Shown: piece after piece, positions 7,928-16,592 of the stretch
How the letters are laid out: every line of letters begins with the position of its first letter
Numbering within the stretch: the first letter of the stretch is position 1
NCBI GenBank assembly: GCA_023391695.1
Contig: JAEWAK010000011.1
Span: 15,629-79,628, forward strand
Length of the DNA: 64,000 nt
From: Bacillota bacterium
GTDB lineage: Bacteria > Bacillota > Clostridia > Lachnospirales > Lachnospiraceae
Direction: 5' to 3'
The notes under the pieces: generated by a model
What the model saw: only the letters and a program-made list of their open reading frames with translations
Told to the model about the DNA's origin: nothing
Database searches by the model: none
Made by a program: the position numbers and the translations under genes

Positions 7928-8685
7928 AAGGTACACAGTTTTCCTTAATTTTCGGCTACTATATGAAGCGAATGATACGGGGATGGTTCGGCCTGTTTAT
8001 CTTTGTCGTTTTACCGGTAGTGATAGCTTCCCTGATCAGTTTTATTTACTCTCAGAATATGGGAGAGGAAATCTACGTTAACGGTTTTAATATGGTTTCC
8101 ACCCGTATCAGTATCTATATGATGCTTTTGTTCCAGTTAAACGGCGGTATTTATCTGCTGGATTTTCTGAATCATGATTTGGTTAAACCCATGAGGTGGC
8201 GTCTTAAGGTTTCACCCTGTCAGCCCCATGTATTTATGTATGCCGGGACTATTGCCTGCACGGTCTTTACTGCGGTACAGGGTTTGATGATTATCGCTGC
8301 TTCTGCCTTATTTCTGGATGCATACTGGGGAAATCTTTGGGTGGCGCTCCTGGCAGTCATTTTTATCTCTGTTATTTCCCAGATGTTTAATATCCTGCTG
8401 CTTATTCTTACCCGCAGTATAGGTTCGGCAGAGAGCCTGTCCTGGTTGATAACCTCGATTATGGCAATGTTTGGAGGAACTCTGTTTACATTACCGGATA
8501 ATGCTTTCTTTCGATTCATGAAAGAATTTGGGACACCTTTTTCCCTTGCCCAAAGCGCTATATTGGGATCGGGCTTCCTCAAAAGCACCAAAACCGGCGT
8601 ATGGTTTTATCTAACGGCGCTGCTTGCCATCGTAGTGCTGTTGTGCGCGGTGGCGGTTCCACTGGGAAGGAGGAAGCTGTTATGA
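7924..8685 (+). CDS. ABC-2 type exporter, permease subunit 1
   Basis: Integral membrane protein of 253 residues with about six membrane segments: an N-terminal one at 20-42, a cluster between about 55 and 175, and a last one at 225-247. It has the ABC-2 permease pattern, including the LLLILTRSIGSAESLSWLI region. It overlaps the ATPase by 4 bp and the second permease by 4 bp, so the three are translated together. It is shorter than typical ABC-2 permeases (350-400) because there is no large extracellular insertion between the first two segments. Confidence 0.82.
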   Translation: MKGTQFSLIFGYYMKRMIRGWFGLFIFVVLPVVIASLISFIYSQNMGEEIYVNGFNMVSTRISIYMMLLFQLNGGIYLLDFLNHDLVKPMRWRLKVSPCQPHVFMYAGTIACTVFTAVQGLMIIAASALFLDAYWGNLWVALLAVIFISVISQMFNILLLILTRSIGSAESLSWLITSIMAMFGGTLFTLPDNAFFRFMKEFGTPFSLAQSAILGSGFLKSTKTGVWFYLTALLAIVVLLCAVAVPLGRRKLL

Positions 8686-9368
8686 CGATCTTTCGGTTTG
8701 CATTAATGCGAAGCATGCGGAAAAGGCTTACTTTAATATCCCTTTGTGCAGTACCCTTTGCCATGGTTTTATTTCCTCCTGTCTGGGTGTCGGAAAACGG
8801 ATTCGGTTTTTCTTTCTACGGGCTGGTGATTCTCTACGCCGCATTTTTACTGGTACGTTCCATTATGACCGACCGTATAAACAAAATCACCGTTCGGATT
8901 TTTGCCGCGCCGGTTACGAATTTTCAGTATCTTTTCCAGAACCTGCTGGGTTTTCTGCTGCTCCTCTCCATCCAGATCGTGGCAGTCCTAAGCCTGGGTG
9001 CCGTATTGTACGGATGGGAAGCCGCTGCAGTTTGCAAGCTTATGCTGGGGTATATCCTGTTTGCTATGAGTTCCATCGCATTTTCACTGGCGTGGAACTC
9101 CCTGTTCCGAAGCAAAGAGATGTCTGACGGGGTTTTTAGTGTTATAATATCTCTGATGGCTCTGCTCGGCGGGGTATTTATTCCGGTTTCCATACTGCCG
9201 GGTATTCTGCAGAAGATAGGTATGCTGTTTCCGACCTACTGGCTTTCCAGTGCCCTGTTATCAGTACGATATGGATATAAGGGGCAGGGCTTCTGGCTGG
9301 CTGCCGTTATGCTTCTACTGTTTACGGTCATTTTTTTACTTTTTGGCAGTAAGCGCAGATTGGAGTAA
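8682..9368 (+). CDS. ABC-2 type exporter, permease subunit 2
   Basis: A second six-segment permease, 228 residues from ATG 8682. GGAAGGAGG lies 6-8 nt upstream of this ATG, which overlaps the previous stop (ATGA); an upstream in-frame GTG at 8601 lies deep within the preceding gene and is not used. It probably pairs with permease 1 as a heterodimer around the ATPase. The segment SLMALLGGVFIPVSILPG is typical of the ABC-2 family. The next gene, a histidine kinase, starts 27 bp after its stop. Confidence 0.82.
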   Translation: MTIFRFALMRSMRKRLTLISLCAVPFAMVLFPPVWVSENGFGFSFYGLVILYAAFLLVRSIMTDRINKITVRIFAAPVTNFQYLFQNLLGFLLLLSIQIVAVLSLGAVLYGWEAAAVCKLMLGYILFAMSSIAFSLAWNSLFRSKEMSDGVFSVIISLMALLGGVFIPVSILPGILQKIGMLFPTYWLSSALLSVRYGYKGQGFWLAAVMLLLFTVIFLLFGSKRRLE

Positions 9369-9395
9369 ATGATTCGATAAAAGGCGGTGATTGAT

Positions 9396-10490
9396 ATGGA
9401 GGGAAGCCTCCTTGCTTATGAACGGATAGCGGTTGTTTACCGCATTGCCGGAATTGCCCTGCTGTATATACTGTGGGCTGTGACCGGAAGGAATATGGCG
9501 GGTATGTTCCTACTTTTGTTTCTGGTGATTCTGATGTTGTTTCGCTGGCGCTTTCCTAAACTGATATGGACTTTGCTCCTTGACCAGCTTGCAGTAATTG
9601 CAGCAGCCGCCATGTGGGAAAACGGCGCTTATGCCCTGAGTCTTGGCGTATTTGAGGTGATATATGCAGGGTGTCCGATTCTGCTCCTGCCCGCCATTTT
9701 CTACCTGGTGTTTTACCGGCAGGAAATTTTCCTGGGAGTACTGCTGGTCCAGGGAATATTTACGGGGCTCGCCTTGTATGGCTGGCGCAGGCAGCAGCAG
9801 TCCCTGCTAAAGAGGATGGACAGTGACAGTAAACGGTATTATAAACTGGAGGATTTAAAGCAGGAGCTGCTTGCTGCCAATATACAAGTGGCAAAAATGG
9901 CTGAGCTTTCGGAGCGCAGCCGTATTGCCCGTGAAATCCACGATAACGCCGGGCATGAAATCGTAGCTGCCTATATGTCGCTGCAGACCGTCCAGGAGCT
10001 GTTAAAAATGGATACCGCCCAGGCGGAAGAACTATTTTTGGAAGCCTTGGAAAGCCTGGAAGCCGGTATCCGGAAAATACGCGAAGCGGTACACAATCTT
10101 GCACCTCTTGCCGATATGGGAGTGGACGCTCTCCACAGGCTCTGTGAGGGATTTACTTATTGCCCTGTGGAATTTAAGGTGTATGGCGACCTTTTTCGGG
10201 TCCCCGTCTATCTGTGGATGATTCTGGAAGTCTGTCTTAAGGAGTCCCTCACCAATATCCTGCGCCACTCAGCTGCAGAAAGTGTTAAGGTATCATTAGA
10301 CATTACAAACCATATCGTCCGGTTATGCGTAGAAAATGATGGAACCGGAAAAAGTGCCGCATCCTTCGGGATCGGGCTTCGTAACTTAAGACAGCGGGCA
10401 GGGGCTGTCGGCGGGAATATTTCAGTGGATGATAAGGACGGATTTCGTCTTGTATGTGTACTGCCAATTCAGACAGAAGGGAGTTTTTGA
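9396..10490 (+). CDS. Sensor histidine kinase, NarL-partner type (HisKA_3)
   Basis: Membrane kinase of 364 residues from ATG 9396 (GGCGGTG ribosome site); an in-frame GTG at 9387 lies inside that site. Four to five membrane segments occupy residues 12-130 with no sizeable external domain, suggesting it senses the membrane or the adjacent transporter. The phospho-accepting His182 is in REIHDNAGHE, followed by a compact HATPase_c domain with NxxRH (LTNILRHS) and GIGLRNLRQR. It phosphorylates the response regulator that follows at 1 nt spacing. Confidence 0.9.
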   Translation: MEGSLLAYERIAVVYRIAGIALLYILWAVTGRNMAGMFLLLFLVILMLFRWRFPKLIWTLLLDQLAVIAAAAMWENGAYALSLGVFEVIYAGCPILLLPAIFYLVFYRQEIFLGVLLVQGIFTGLALYGWRRQQQSLLKRMDSDSKRYYKLEDLKQELLAANIQVAKMAELSERSRIAREIHDNAGHEIVAAYMSLQTVQELLKMDTAQAEELFLEALESLEAGIRKIREAVHNLAPLADMGVDALHRLCEGFTYCPVEFKVYGDLFRVPVYLWMILEVCLKESLTNILRHSAAESVKVSLDITNHIVRLCVENDGTGKSAASFGIGLRNLRQRAGAVGGNISVDDKDGFRLVCVLPIQTEGSF

Positions 10491-10491
10491 T

Positions 10492-11106
10492 ATGAATATC
10501 ATCATTGCGGATGACGATCCGCTGATCTGTAAAAGCCTTACTATTCTGCTGTCAAAGGAAGCTGATATCCGGGTGTTGGGAACAGCAAATAACGGGGAGC
10601 AGGCAGTCCGGTTATGCGAACAGGATCCTCCCGACCTTATACTGATGGACATTCGGATGCCGGATGTGGACGGCATTCAGGCAACCCGGCTGATTAAGAA
10701 GAGGTTTCCTAAGATCCGGATAATGATGCTGACCACCTTCCAGGATAAGCCCAACATACAGATGGCACTTAAAGCAGGAGCGGAAGGATATCTGCTGAAA
10801 ACCGATAAAATAGCGGATATTGCAGGAAAACTCCGTATGCTTTATGAAGGAACCGCAGTTCTTGACAGCGGAGTATTAAAAACCCTGACGGCCCCACCTG
10901 TCTCCTCTTTTGAAAAACTGACTCCCCGTGAAAAGGATGTATTTGACCTTGTTACTCAGGGTTTAACCAACAAGGAAATAGCTTCCCAGCTTTTCTTAGG
11001 AGAAGGCACGGTACGCAATGTATTATCCGTCGTTATGGACAAACTGAATGTGAAAAACCGGACACAGCTTAGCCTGATTGCAATGGGAAAGCAGGACGAG
11101 AGGTGA
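10492..11106 (+). CDS. Response regulator, NarL/LuxR family
   Basis: Receiver plus LuxR-type helix-turn-helix protein of 204 residues from ATG 10492. Phospho-acceptor Asp53 lies in LILMDIRMPD, with acidic pocket DDD (7-9) and the conserved Lys in YLLKTD. The C-terminal LTPREKDVFDLV ... NKEIASQLFLGEGTVRN is the NarL DNA-binding domain. It is the last gene of the exporter operon and the likely binder of the GTGAC-N4-GTCAC palindrome upstream of the ATPase gene. Confidence 0.92.
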   Translation: MNIIIADDDPLICKSLTILLSKEADIRVLGTANNGEQAVRLCEQDPPDLILMDIRMPDVDGIQATRLIKKRFPKIRIMMLTTFQDKPNIQMALKAGAEGYLLKTDKIADIAGKLRMLYEGTAVLDSGVLKTLTAPPVSSFEKLTPREKDVFDLVTQGLTNKEIASQLFLGEGTVRNVLSVVMDKLNVKNRTQLSLIAMGKQDER

Positions 11107-11128
11107 TGTTTTACAGGTAATGCAATAA

Positions 11129-11488
11129 TTAAACTATTTTGGGGTTTTCTATGGTTCTTTCATTTATTACATTACCTGTATTTAAAGTAGTCTTTGGTTC
11201 GATAAGCATTACATGAACTTCTTCTTTGGCAACAGGCATATGTTTAACACCTTTGGGGATTACGATGCATTCACCTTCATGGAGGTTTACATCCTTCTCT
11301 TGGAATTTAATTGTCAATTCTCCCTTAAGTACATAAAACATTTCATCTTCATTTTCATGGGTATGCCACAAAAAATCACCTTTTAATTTAGCTAATTTTA
11401 CGTAGGATTCATTAACTTCACCGATAATTCTGGGGCTCCAGTATTCGTTAAAAAAGCTGAATTTTTCTTCTAAATTAATTTTATCCAT
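11129..11488 (-). CDS. Small cupin-domain protein
   Basis: Single-domain cupin of 119 residues. Motif 1 reads HTHENEDEMFYVLKGE and motif 2 PKGVKHMPVA, giving the His/Glu metal-binding set of the RmlC-like barrel. Such stand-alone cupins have varied or unknown roles. The start ATG at 11488 has GGAGG at 8 nt on the minus strand. It is convergent with the exporter operon and divergent from the sigma factor gene, so it is its own transcription unit. Confidence 0.85.
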   Translation of the reverse strand: MDKINLEEKFSFFNEYWSPRIIGEVNESYVKLAKLKGDFLWHTHENEDEMFYVLKGELTIKFQEKDVNLHEGECIVIPKGVKHMPVAKEEVHVMLIEPKTTLNTGNVINERTIENPKIV

Positions 11489-11670
11489 TTAATAACCTCC
11501 AATTTTTGCTCTGCTATGGTATTTTTGGAAGAGTTTCCGGGATGTAAGCTTAGAGAAAACATCTACATCTCCTTTGGAAGAAATTATACAATTACTATGT
11601 TTCTAAATCAACAAAAAGTTAGATTTCAGGTATTTTTATTTTTTCAATTTTCCGGTAAGGAAATTTTTGG

Positions 11671-11722
11671 TATAATAGAGTTAATTAAAACCATCCGGCC
11701 ATAAGAATTAACGGGCTGGATA
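11671..11722 (+). promoter_or_regulatory. Possible promoter and short hairpin upstream of the sigma factor gene
   Basis: The 320-bp gap 11489-11808 is very AT-rich. It has a TATAAT box at 11671-11676 with no clear -35, followed by an 8-bp stem ATCCGGCC (11693-11700) / GGCTGGAT (11714-11721) and a T-run, which looks like a small terminator. A second TATAAT at 11776-11781 is closer to the sigma gene. No gene is convincing here. Confidence 0.3.
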
Positions 11723-11808
11723 TATTTGTTTTTTTAAAAAAAATTTTTTAAACACTTTATCACTCTTATTCGTTTTATAATTGTATAAACCAAGAGAGGG
11801 GCAGGGAA

Positions 11809-12279
11809 ATGATAGATAAACTATATCAGGACTATTATAATAAACTTTTATGGTTTTGCATAAGCCTCTCCGGCAATACAGCTATGGCTGAAGATGTTGT
11901 GCAGGATACCTTTATGCGCGCATTGGAAAATGCACCCGTCTTCAATGAGTTGAATGAAGCACAAAGCCGTTCCTGGTTATACAAAACAGCGAAAAATATC
12001 TTTATTGATAAGGTCCGCAGGAACAAAAAAGAACCTGCTCCGAAGGAAGAACCTGTCACGGAAGACGATTTAAGCGAAATTATTGTCAGAATGCTGTGCA
12101 ATCAATTGCCGGGGGAAGAAGGTACGTTATTTTGGATGAGATACATGGATGGGTATAATTCCCATGAACTGGGTGAAATGTTTAACCTATCGCCGTCCAC
12201 CATTCGTTCCAAGCTGTCGTCAGCCAGAAAGAAAATGTCAAAGATGTATTTTCAATCAATTAGTAAAGGAGAATTGTAA
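11809..12279 (+). CDS. RNA polymerase sigma-70 family factor (ECF-like)
   Basis: Small sigma factor of 156 residues with region 2 at about 5-70 (DVVQDTFMRALEN, RSWLYKTAKNIFIDKVRR) and region 4 at about 100-150 (GYNSHELGEMFNLSPSTIRSKLSSARKKM). There is no region 1 or 3, as in ECF factors. It directs RNA polymerase to a dedicated promoter set. Its stop codon abuts the next ATG (12280), whose ribosome site AAAGGAG is inside this gene, so the two products are made together. No membrane anti-sigma factor is nearby. Confidence 0.88.
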   Translation: MIDKLYQDYYNKLLWFCISLSGNTAMAEDVVQDTFMRALENAPVFNELNEAQSRSWLYKTAKNIFIDKVRRNKKEPAPKEEPVTEDDLSEIIVRMLCNQLPGEEGTLFWMRYMDGYNSHELGEMFNLSPSTIRSKLSSARKKMSKMYFQSISKGEL

Positions 12280-13494
12280 ATGGATAAGAAAAAGCTGGTT
12301 GCAAACGCAACCATATGTGATGCAAGAAATGTAAGTGAAAATGTATTGGACCAATATGAAAGTATAGCAATTAACGCTGCTTTAATGCTGGTTTCCGAAG
12401 AGGCGAAAGAGTTACTGGCAAAGCATGATGTTAATATTAATGCGGCGGATATTCTGGAAGTATCAAAAGATGCGGAAGTCATTGCAGAAAATGGCAGGTA
12501 CGAATTAAATGCCGGAACATTATTTAATAAAGAAGTGGTATTGGTAGTGAACGGCTCCTTATGTTTACAAAAAGACGTATCACCGGAGACGATCGAGCGG
12601 ATTCATAAAATTATTGTAAACGGCTCTGTTGAGTATCCTGATACCCTGGCTGGGAAGATGCCTTCCATAAAAGTTAATGGTTCTATTGTAACATATCCGG
12701 GTGATGCAGTCAGACTAAAGAAACGGTTTATTTTGGATAAGAGTTTCATTTTGAGAGCAAAGGATACCAGGTACTACGCTCACGATTCGGTTATTATTAC
12801 GGATGAAACGCTGGATATTGATGCTTTATTGAAAAAAGGCGCATCTTTTATAACCGGGAAGGCAGTCATAGCAGAAAAGATTTTTGAGTCAGCCGTTTCA
12901 CTGTTTGATGAGAAGTCTGATATAAAAATGATTCCGGAAGGTTATGTGTATATGCAGGGATGTACCCTTACCAATGCTTTGGTCAGCAAAAACGGCGGCC
13001 GTATATGGATTGATGGTAACTTAAAAATCGATAATGAAAGTGAAAAGGCCCTTCATGATCTGGAATCGGCTGTCATAGAGGGCAGTATTATAACCAGCAG
13101 GAAATATGAGAAGATTATTTTAAGTAAGGATATCCGGTATTCCGATATTCAGTTCGTCAGGGAAAAAGTGTTGGAAGATAAAGGAATTATTAAAGTTGAT
13201 ATGAGGATGTTGAACAAGTATGAAGGCGGAATAACCATAATTGACTGTGGCATTGTTAATATTGATGAGGAGGCCACACCGGATGTCCTTGAAGAAAAAT
13301 TGGAAATCGTCGAATGCGGCCTGGTTAATTGTTATCCGGATCAGAGAGGGGCAGTTGAGCTGATTTCACGGGATTGCGGGAAAATTGACAGTTCGGGGAA
13401 AATGACATCGGATGAGGTTAAGGATATAATTTCAGGCATGGGCTTTTTTGATAAAGATACCAAGGTAATAAATGCGACTAATTACTGCATGTAG
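12280..13494 (+). CDS. Unrecognised repeat protein coupled to the sigma factor
   Basis: A 404-residue protein with no signal peptide or membrane segment, hence probably cytoplasmic. I do not recognise its family. It contains recurring short beta-turn motifs of the type hydrophobic-NGS-hydrophobic: VVNGSL near 87, IVNGSV near 108, KVNGSI near 127, WIDGNL near 247, VIEGSI near 267, and in the last quarter IDCGIVN and VECGLVN. Such spacing suggests a beta-solenoid, as in bactofilins. Translation is coupled to the sigma factor (adjacent stop/start), so it may be its regulator or a target. A strong terminator follows. Confidence 0.6.
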   Translation: MDKKKLVANATICDARNVSENVLDQYESIAINAALMLVSEEAKELLAKHDVNINAADILEVSKDAEVIAENGRYELNAGTLFNKEVVLVVNGSLCLQKDVSPETIERIHKIIVNGSVEYPDTLAGKMPSIKVNGSIVTYPGDAVRLKKRFILDKSFILRAKDTRYYAHDSVIITDETLDIDALLKKGASFITGKAVIAEKIFESAVSLFDEKSDIKMIPEGYVYMQGCTLTNALVSKNGGRIWIDGNLKIDNESEKALHDLESAVIEGSIITSRKYEKIILSKDIRYSDIQFVREKVLEDKGIIKVDMRMLNKYEGGITIIDCGIVNIDEEATPDVLEEKLEIVECGLVNCYPDQRGAVELISRDCGKIDSSGKMTSDEVKDIISGMGFFDKDTKVINATNYCM

Positions 13495-13500
13495 CAGTAT

Positions 13501-13540
13501 TGTTTTGACCTGCGTGAAGTAGTTTTGACCTGCGCTGAAA
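13501..13540 (+). repeat. Tandem pair of about 20-bp repeats
   Basis: TTTTGACCTGCG occurs twice 20 nt apart, each followed by a similar TGAAxTAG segment, directly after the stop of the unrecognised repeat protein. No function is evident. Confidence 0.4.
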
Positions 13541-13580
13541 TAGAAGCATAGGTGTGAATAAATCGAAGGGATAAAAAACG

Positions 13581-13623
13581 AATAGGATTTGGCGTGTAAT
13601 CGTTTGTTACGCCAAATCCTATT
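13581..13623. terminator. Intrinsic terminator after the sigma factor operon
   Basis: A perfect 15-bp stem, AATAGGATTTGGCGT (13581-13595) with its complement at 13609-13623, 13-nt loop. It lies between the sigma operon and the convergent CNNM gene and could serve either strand, though U-runs are short. Confidence 0.65.
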
Positions 13624-13747
13624 ATTGGTGTTCAGAAAGGCAATTCTGCAACAGCCCTGGGAAATATGTTGGGAAAACTTTAGCTTTATGTTATACAACC
13701 TGTCCGTAAACAGATAAATTTACAGCCCGGCCTGATTAAATGCCTTA

Positions 13748-15088
13748 TTAGTCGGTAACCAGATTTTGATTATCGGCATCCGCTAAATAAACCACAGCGC
13801 TTTCAAGCCTTCGTTCTTTAATCTTCGTAACCTTGATGACTAATCCGTATTCTTCCAGTTCCGGCGTACTGTCATCACTTGGAATACTGCCTAAAAGTCC
13901 AAAGACCATTCCGCCAAAGGTATCATAATCCTCGTCGGGAAGAGCTACCCCTAGGGCAAGGGAAACTTCATCAAGGGGAGCAGTACCCTGTATAGTCCAG
14001 GTTTTCGAATCAATACGTTCAATCAATGGTTTTTCTACGGGGACAGTAATATCATCTTCCAGATCTCCAACCAATTGTTCCAACAAATCATTCATTGTTA
14101 TAATTCCGCTCATGCCGCCATATTCATCAACAACGACGGCAAAATGGTTACGGGCAATTTTCATATTCCGGAATAATACATCCGCACGGACTGTTTCCGG
14201 AACAAAATAAGCGTCCTGTACCGCATGTTTCATTACATCCTCACGGTTTTTTGCCGCAAGCCGGAAATAGTCTTTGGCGTATAAAATACCGATTATATTG
14301 TCAGGACTGTCTGAACAGATCGGATAGATGGAATGTTTACTTTCATTTATAGTTTGGGACCACTGTTCATCGGTTTCATCAAGCCATAACATTGAAACCT
14401 CCGTACGGTGGGTCATAATTTCACCTGCTGAAGTATCATCAAATTCAAATATGTTTTGTATCATATTTTTTTCATCTGCCTGAATGGTGCCATTTTCTTT
14501 ACCTGCATCCAATAGCATGCGTATTTCTTCTTCCGCATTTTCGTTTTCTTCGCTGTTGGGGTCAATGCCAAACAAGCGTAACAGGCCGTTCGCGGATACG
14601 GTAAAAAACCAGACGGCAGGAGCAAATATTTTAGACAGCGCATAGATCAGCCTGGACATACCAAGTGCCAGTTTTTCTGCATTTTTCATTGCGATTCTTT
14701 TTGGAATTAATTCGCCAAGAAGGACTGTAAAATAAGTTAAAATTACGGTTATGATCGCTACTGATATTGCACCAAGTATAGAAGCTGGAATATTTATACC
14801 CAGTTTTATAAACAATTTCGTCAGTCTGTCCGAAAAGTTTTCCGAAGCAACCGCACTGCTTAAAAGATTAACTAAGGTAATGCCTACCTGTATTGTCGCA
14901 AGGAAACGCGCGGGCTGTTCGGTAAGTTTTGTGAGCCTGACGGCACGCTTATCACCGGCGGCGGAAAGTTTTGCAAGCTTATTGTCATTCATTGTAATAA
15001 CCGCGATTTCCGCACAGGCAAAAATAGCATTCAGCAGTATGAATATAAGTTGCAATAAAAGTAGCCAAACTAAATTATCTTCTGACAA
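13748..15088 (-). CDS. CNNM/CorC-type hemolysin-family transporter (DUF21-CBS-CorC_HlyC)
   Basis: Membrane protein of 446 residues. The DUF21 domain (about 5-195) has four hydrophobic segments. It is followed by a CBS pair with the typical IMTHRTEV and GMSGIITMNDLLEQLVGD motifs, and a C-terminal CorC_HlyC domain (about 355-435). The family handles Mg2+/Co2+ or related divalent metal efflux; the hemolysin name is historical. The start is TTG 15088 with AGGAGG at 8 nt. A consensus promoter about 320 nt upstream and an intrinsic terminator within the leader suggest regulated read-through. Confidence 0.88.
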   Translation of the reverse strand: MSEDNLVWLLLLQLIFILLNAIFACAEIAVITMNDNKLAKLSAAGDKRAVRLTKLTEQPARFLATIQVGITLVNLLSSAVASENFSDRLTKLFIKLGINIPASILGAISVAIITVILTYFTVLLGELIPKRIAMKNAEKLALGMSRLIYALSKIFAPAVWFFTVSANGLLRLFGIDPNSEENENAEEEIRMLLDAGKENGTIQADEKNMIQNIFEFDDTSAGEIMTHRTEVSMLWLDETDEQWSQTINESKHSIYPICSDSPDNIIGILYAKDYFRLAAKNREDVMKHAVQDAYFVPETVRADVLFRNMKIARNHFAVVVDEYGGMSGIITMNDLLEQLVGDLEDDITVPVEKPLIERIDSKTWTIQGTAPLDEVSLALGVALPDEDYDTFGGMVFGLLGSIPSDDSTPELEEYGLVIKVTKIKERRLESAVVYLADADNQNLVTD

Positions 15089-15244
15089 AAGAATAACCTC
15101 CTAAATATTGTAGTTTTATGTGAAGCTTCTGTTTTATGTAACCGCAAATAAATTAATGATATCTTACATAATTAATTGCAGATAACCTGAAACAATCAGC
15201 CTTTCACCGTATAATGGATTGTTGTAACTTAAAATTAATAAAAA

Positions 15245-15440
15245 AAGCACATTACAAAAAAAACAATACATGATTGTTCTTAAGTTATGTGCTTATAATT
15301 TTTATATTTATGATTATTATTTATAATAAAAAAGTTTATAATAAAAAAGCATCGTCGCTCAGGTTCCGGAGAATCGTCCAATTCTATACACCTATCCTTT
15401 CTTAATGATAGATTATAGCAAAACTGTAAAACTATGTCAA
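15245..15440 (-). promoter_or_regulatory. Promoter, structured leader and attenuator-type terminator upstream of the CNNM gene
   Basis: On the minus strand TTGACA (15440-15435), exactly 17 nt, TATAAT (15417-15412) is a full consensus promoter. The transcript would begin near 15405. Its first ~65 nt are richer in GC than the surroundings and contain small stems (CTATC/GATAG; GAAT-TGGACG-ATTC). At 15294-15245 AAGCACAT pairs with ATGTGCTT, with an inner ACAAT/ATTGT-type stem, followed by seven U: an intrinsic terminator about 155 nt before the gene. This layout is that of a riboswitch or attenuator, but I could not match a known class. Confidence 0.55.
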
Positions 15441-15633
15441 GCCTTGTTTTCATCAGTCCACAGGATAAAAGCATGTATAAACCCATGAAAGAATATCTTT
15501 CTCGTAGGTAAGGAATCTCTATGATATGCATGATAGAAGGGTTAAAGAAGTTGAAATGAAAGAAGATCCTTAGGAAAATTGTTGATAGCTATAATTTTGG
15601 CTATTGACATTCAGGATATGAACCTGTAAAATT

Positions 15634-15661
15634 AGAATGAACATTCTAGAATGATCGTTCT
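15634..15661 (+). promoter_or_regulatory. Double palindromic operator of the first TetR gene
   Basis: Two adjacent 14-bp sites, AGAATGAACATTCT (perfect palindrome) and AGAATGATCGTTCT (near-perfect), cover the -35 region; a TATAAT -10 box follows at 15676-15681. Location and symmetry fit autorepression by the TetR protein starting at 15725. The remainder of the 15441-15633 gap shows nothing else I can name. Confidence 0.6.
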
Positions 15662-15724
15662 GTTTTAATTTTTAATATAATGGGTTTTTGTTATTGGCAA
15701 TATAAATTTCAGGAGATAGAAGAC

Positions 15725-16390
15725 ATGTTTAATCATTACAAAAAGGTACAACGGACAATACTCGAAACAACCCTGCGCCTGCTTACCGACTACGACCTGC
15801 AGGCAACATCCATGGCGATGATTTCCAAAGAATCCGGCATTTCCATTGGGAGTATTTATCATCATTTTTCCAGTAAAGAAGAGATTATTAATGAACTATA
15901 CCGGGGGATTGCTGCATTTCAAACGGATCTTGTATTGAAGGACTATTTTACCGATATTCCCATCCGGGAGCGTTTTGAGACTGCCTGGAGAAGAGTGTTT
16001 GAAACTGGTATGGATTATCCGGATGCCTTCCGGTTCCTGGAGCAATATTCCCTTTCCCCGTATATATACGAAGAGTCCAAACAGGAAGCGTTTGAAACGA
16101 ACTGGTGCAAAACACTGGCTGATTTATATAATGAGGCTGCTTTGAAAGGTTTATTCATCGGAATGAATCCAAGACTTATGGTTCAGATGCATTACGGTAA
16201 TGCCGTTTTTCTTGTCAAAGCCTATCTGCAGAATAATCTTGACCTTAATACGGTGGTGATCCGGTCGGTAATAGGCACATTCTGGAATTCGGTCAGTACG
16301 GCAAAGGGATTTGGGACCTTGTCCATAAATATATCCGAAAGTATTGAAGATACGGATACAAAAGAATCCTTTCAATTGTTTTGGGATTAA
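15725..16390 (+). CDS. TetR/AcrR family transcriptional regulator
   Basis: A 221-residue regulator from ATG 15725, which has AGGAGA at 8-10 nt; an upstream in-frame GTG/TTG-type extension to 15680 lacks a ribosome site. The N-terminal helix-turn-helix reads TSMAMISKESGISIGSIYHHFSSKEEI (about 24-50). The C-terminal ligand domain is unspecific. A tandem palindrome over its own promoter points to autoregulation. No enzyme or pump is adjacent on the same strand except the second TetR gene, so its other targets are not obvious. Confidence 0.9.
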   Translation: MFNHYKKVQRTILETTLRLLTDYDLQATSMAMISKESGISIGSIYHHFSSKEEIINELYRGIAAFQTDLVLKDYFTDIPIRERFETAWRRVFETGMDYPDAFRFLEQYSLSPYIYEESKQEAFETNWCKTLADLYNEAALKGLFIGMNPRLMVQMHYGNAVFLVKAYLQNNLDLNTVVIRSVIGTFWNSVSTAKGFGTLSINISESIEDTDTKESFQLFWD

Positions 16391-16592
16391 TGATAATTAT
16401 CAATCCAAAACCGGAATATATAGATATTTATTTTATCATTAGAAAAAAAGATGTCACGCATTGAGAATATCACATTGCCGCAGCGGCTTGCAGGTAAGAA
16501 CTGGATGAATTATATAAAGCTATATGGCATAAATTAGTATAGCATACCCATGATGCGATGCATCCTATGCGTTTGCATGGGGAGGGGGAGTA

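Noticed and set aside
11516..11704. 62-residue open frame upstream of the sigma factor
   Set aside because: No ribosome site, low-complexity AT-rich composition, overlaps a promoter/hairpin region.
15280..15531. 83-residue minus-strand open frame upstream of the CNNM gene
   Set aside because: It lies across the promoter and leader; no ribosome site and no protein-like sequence.
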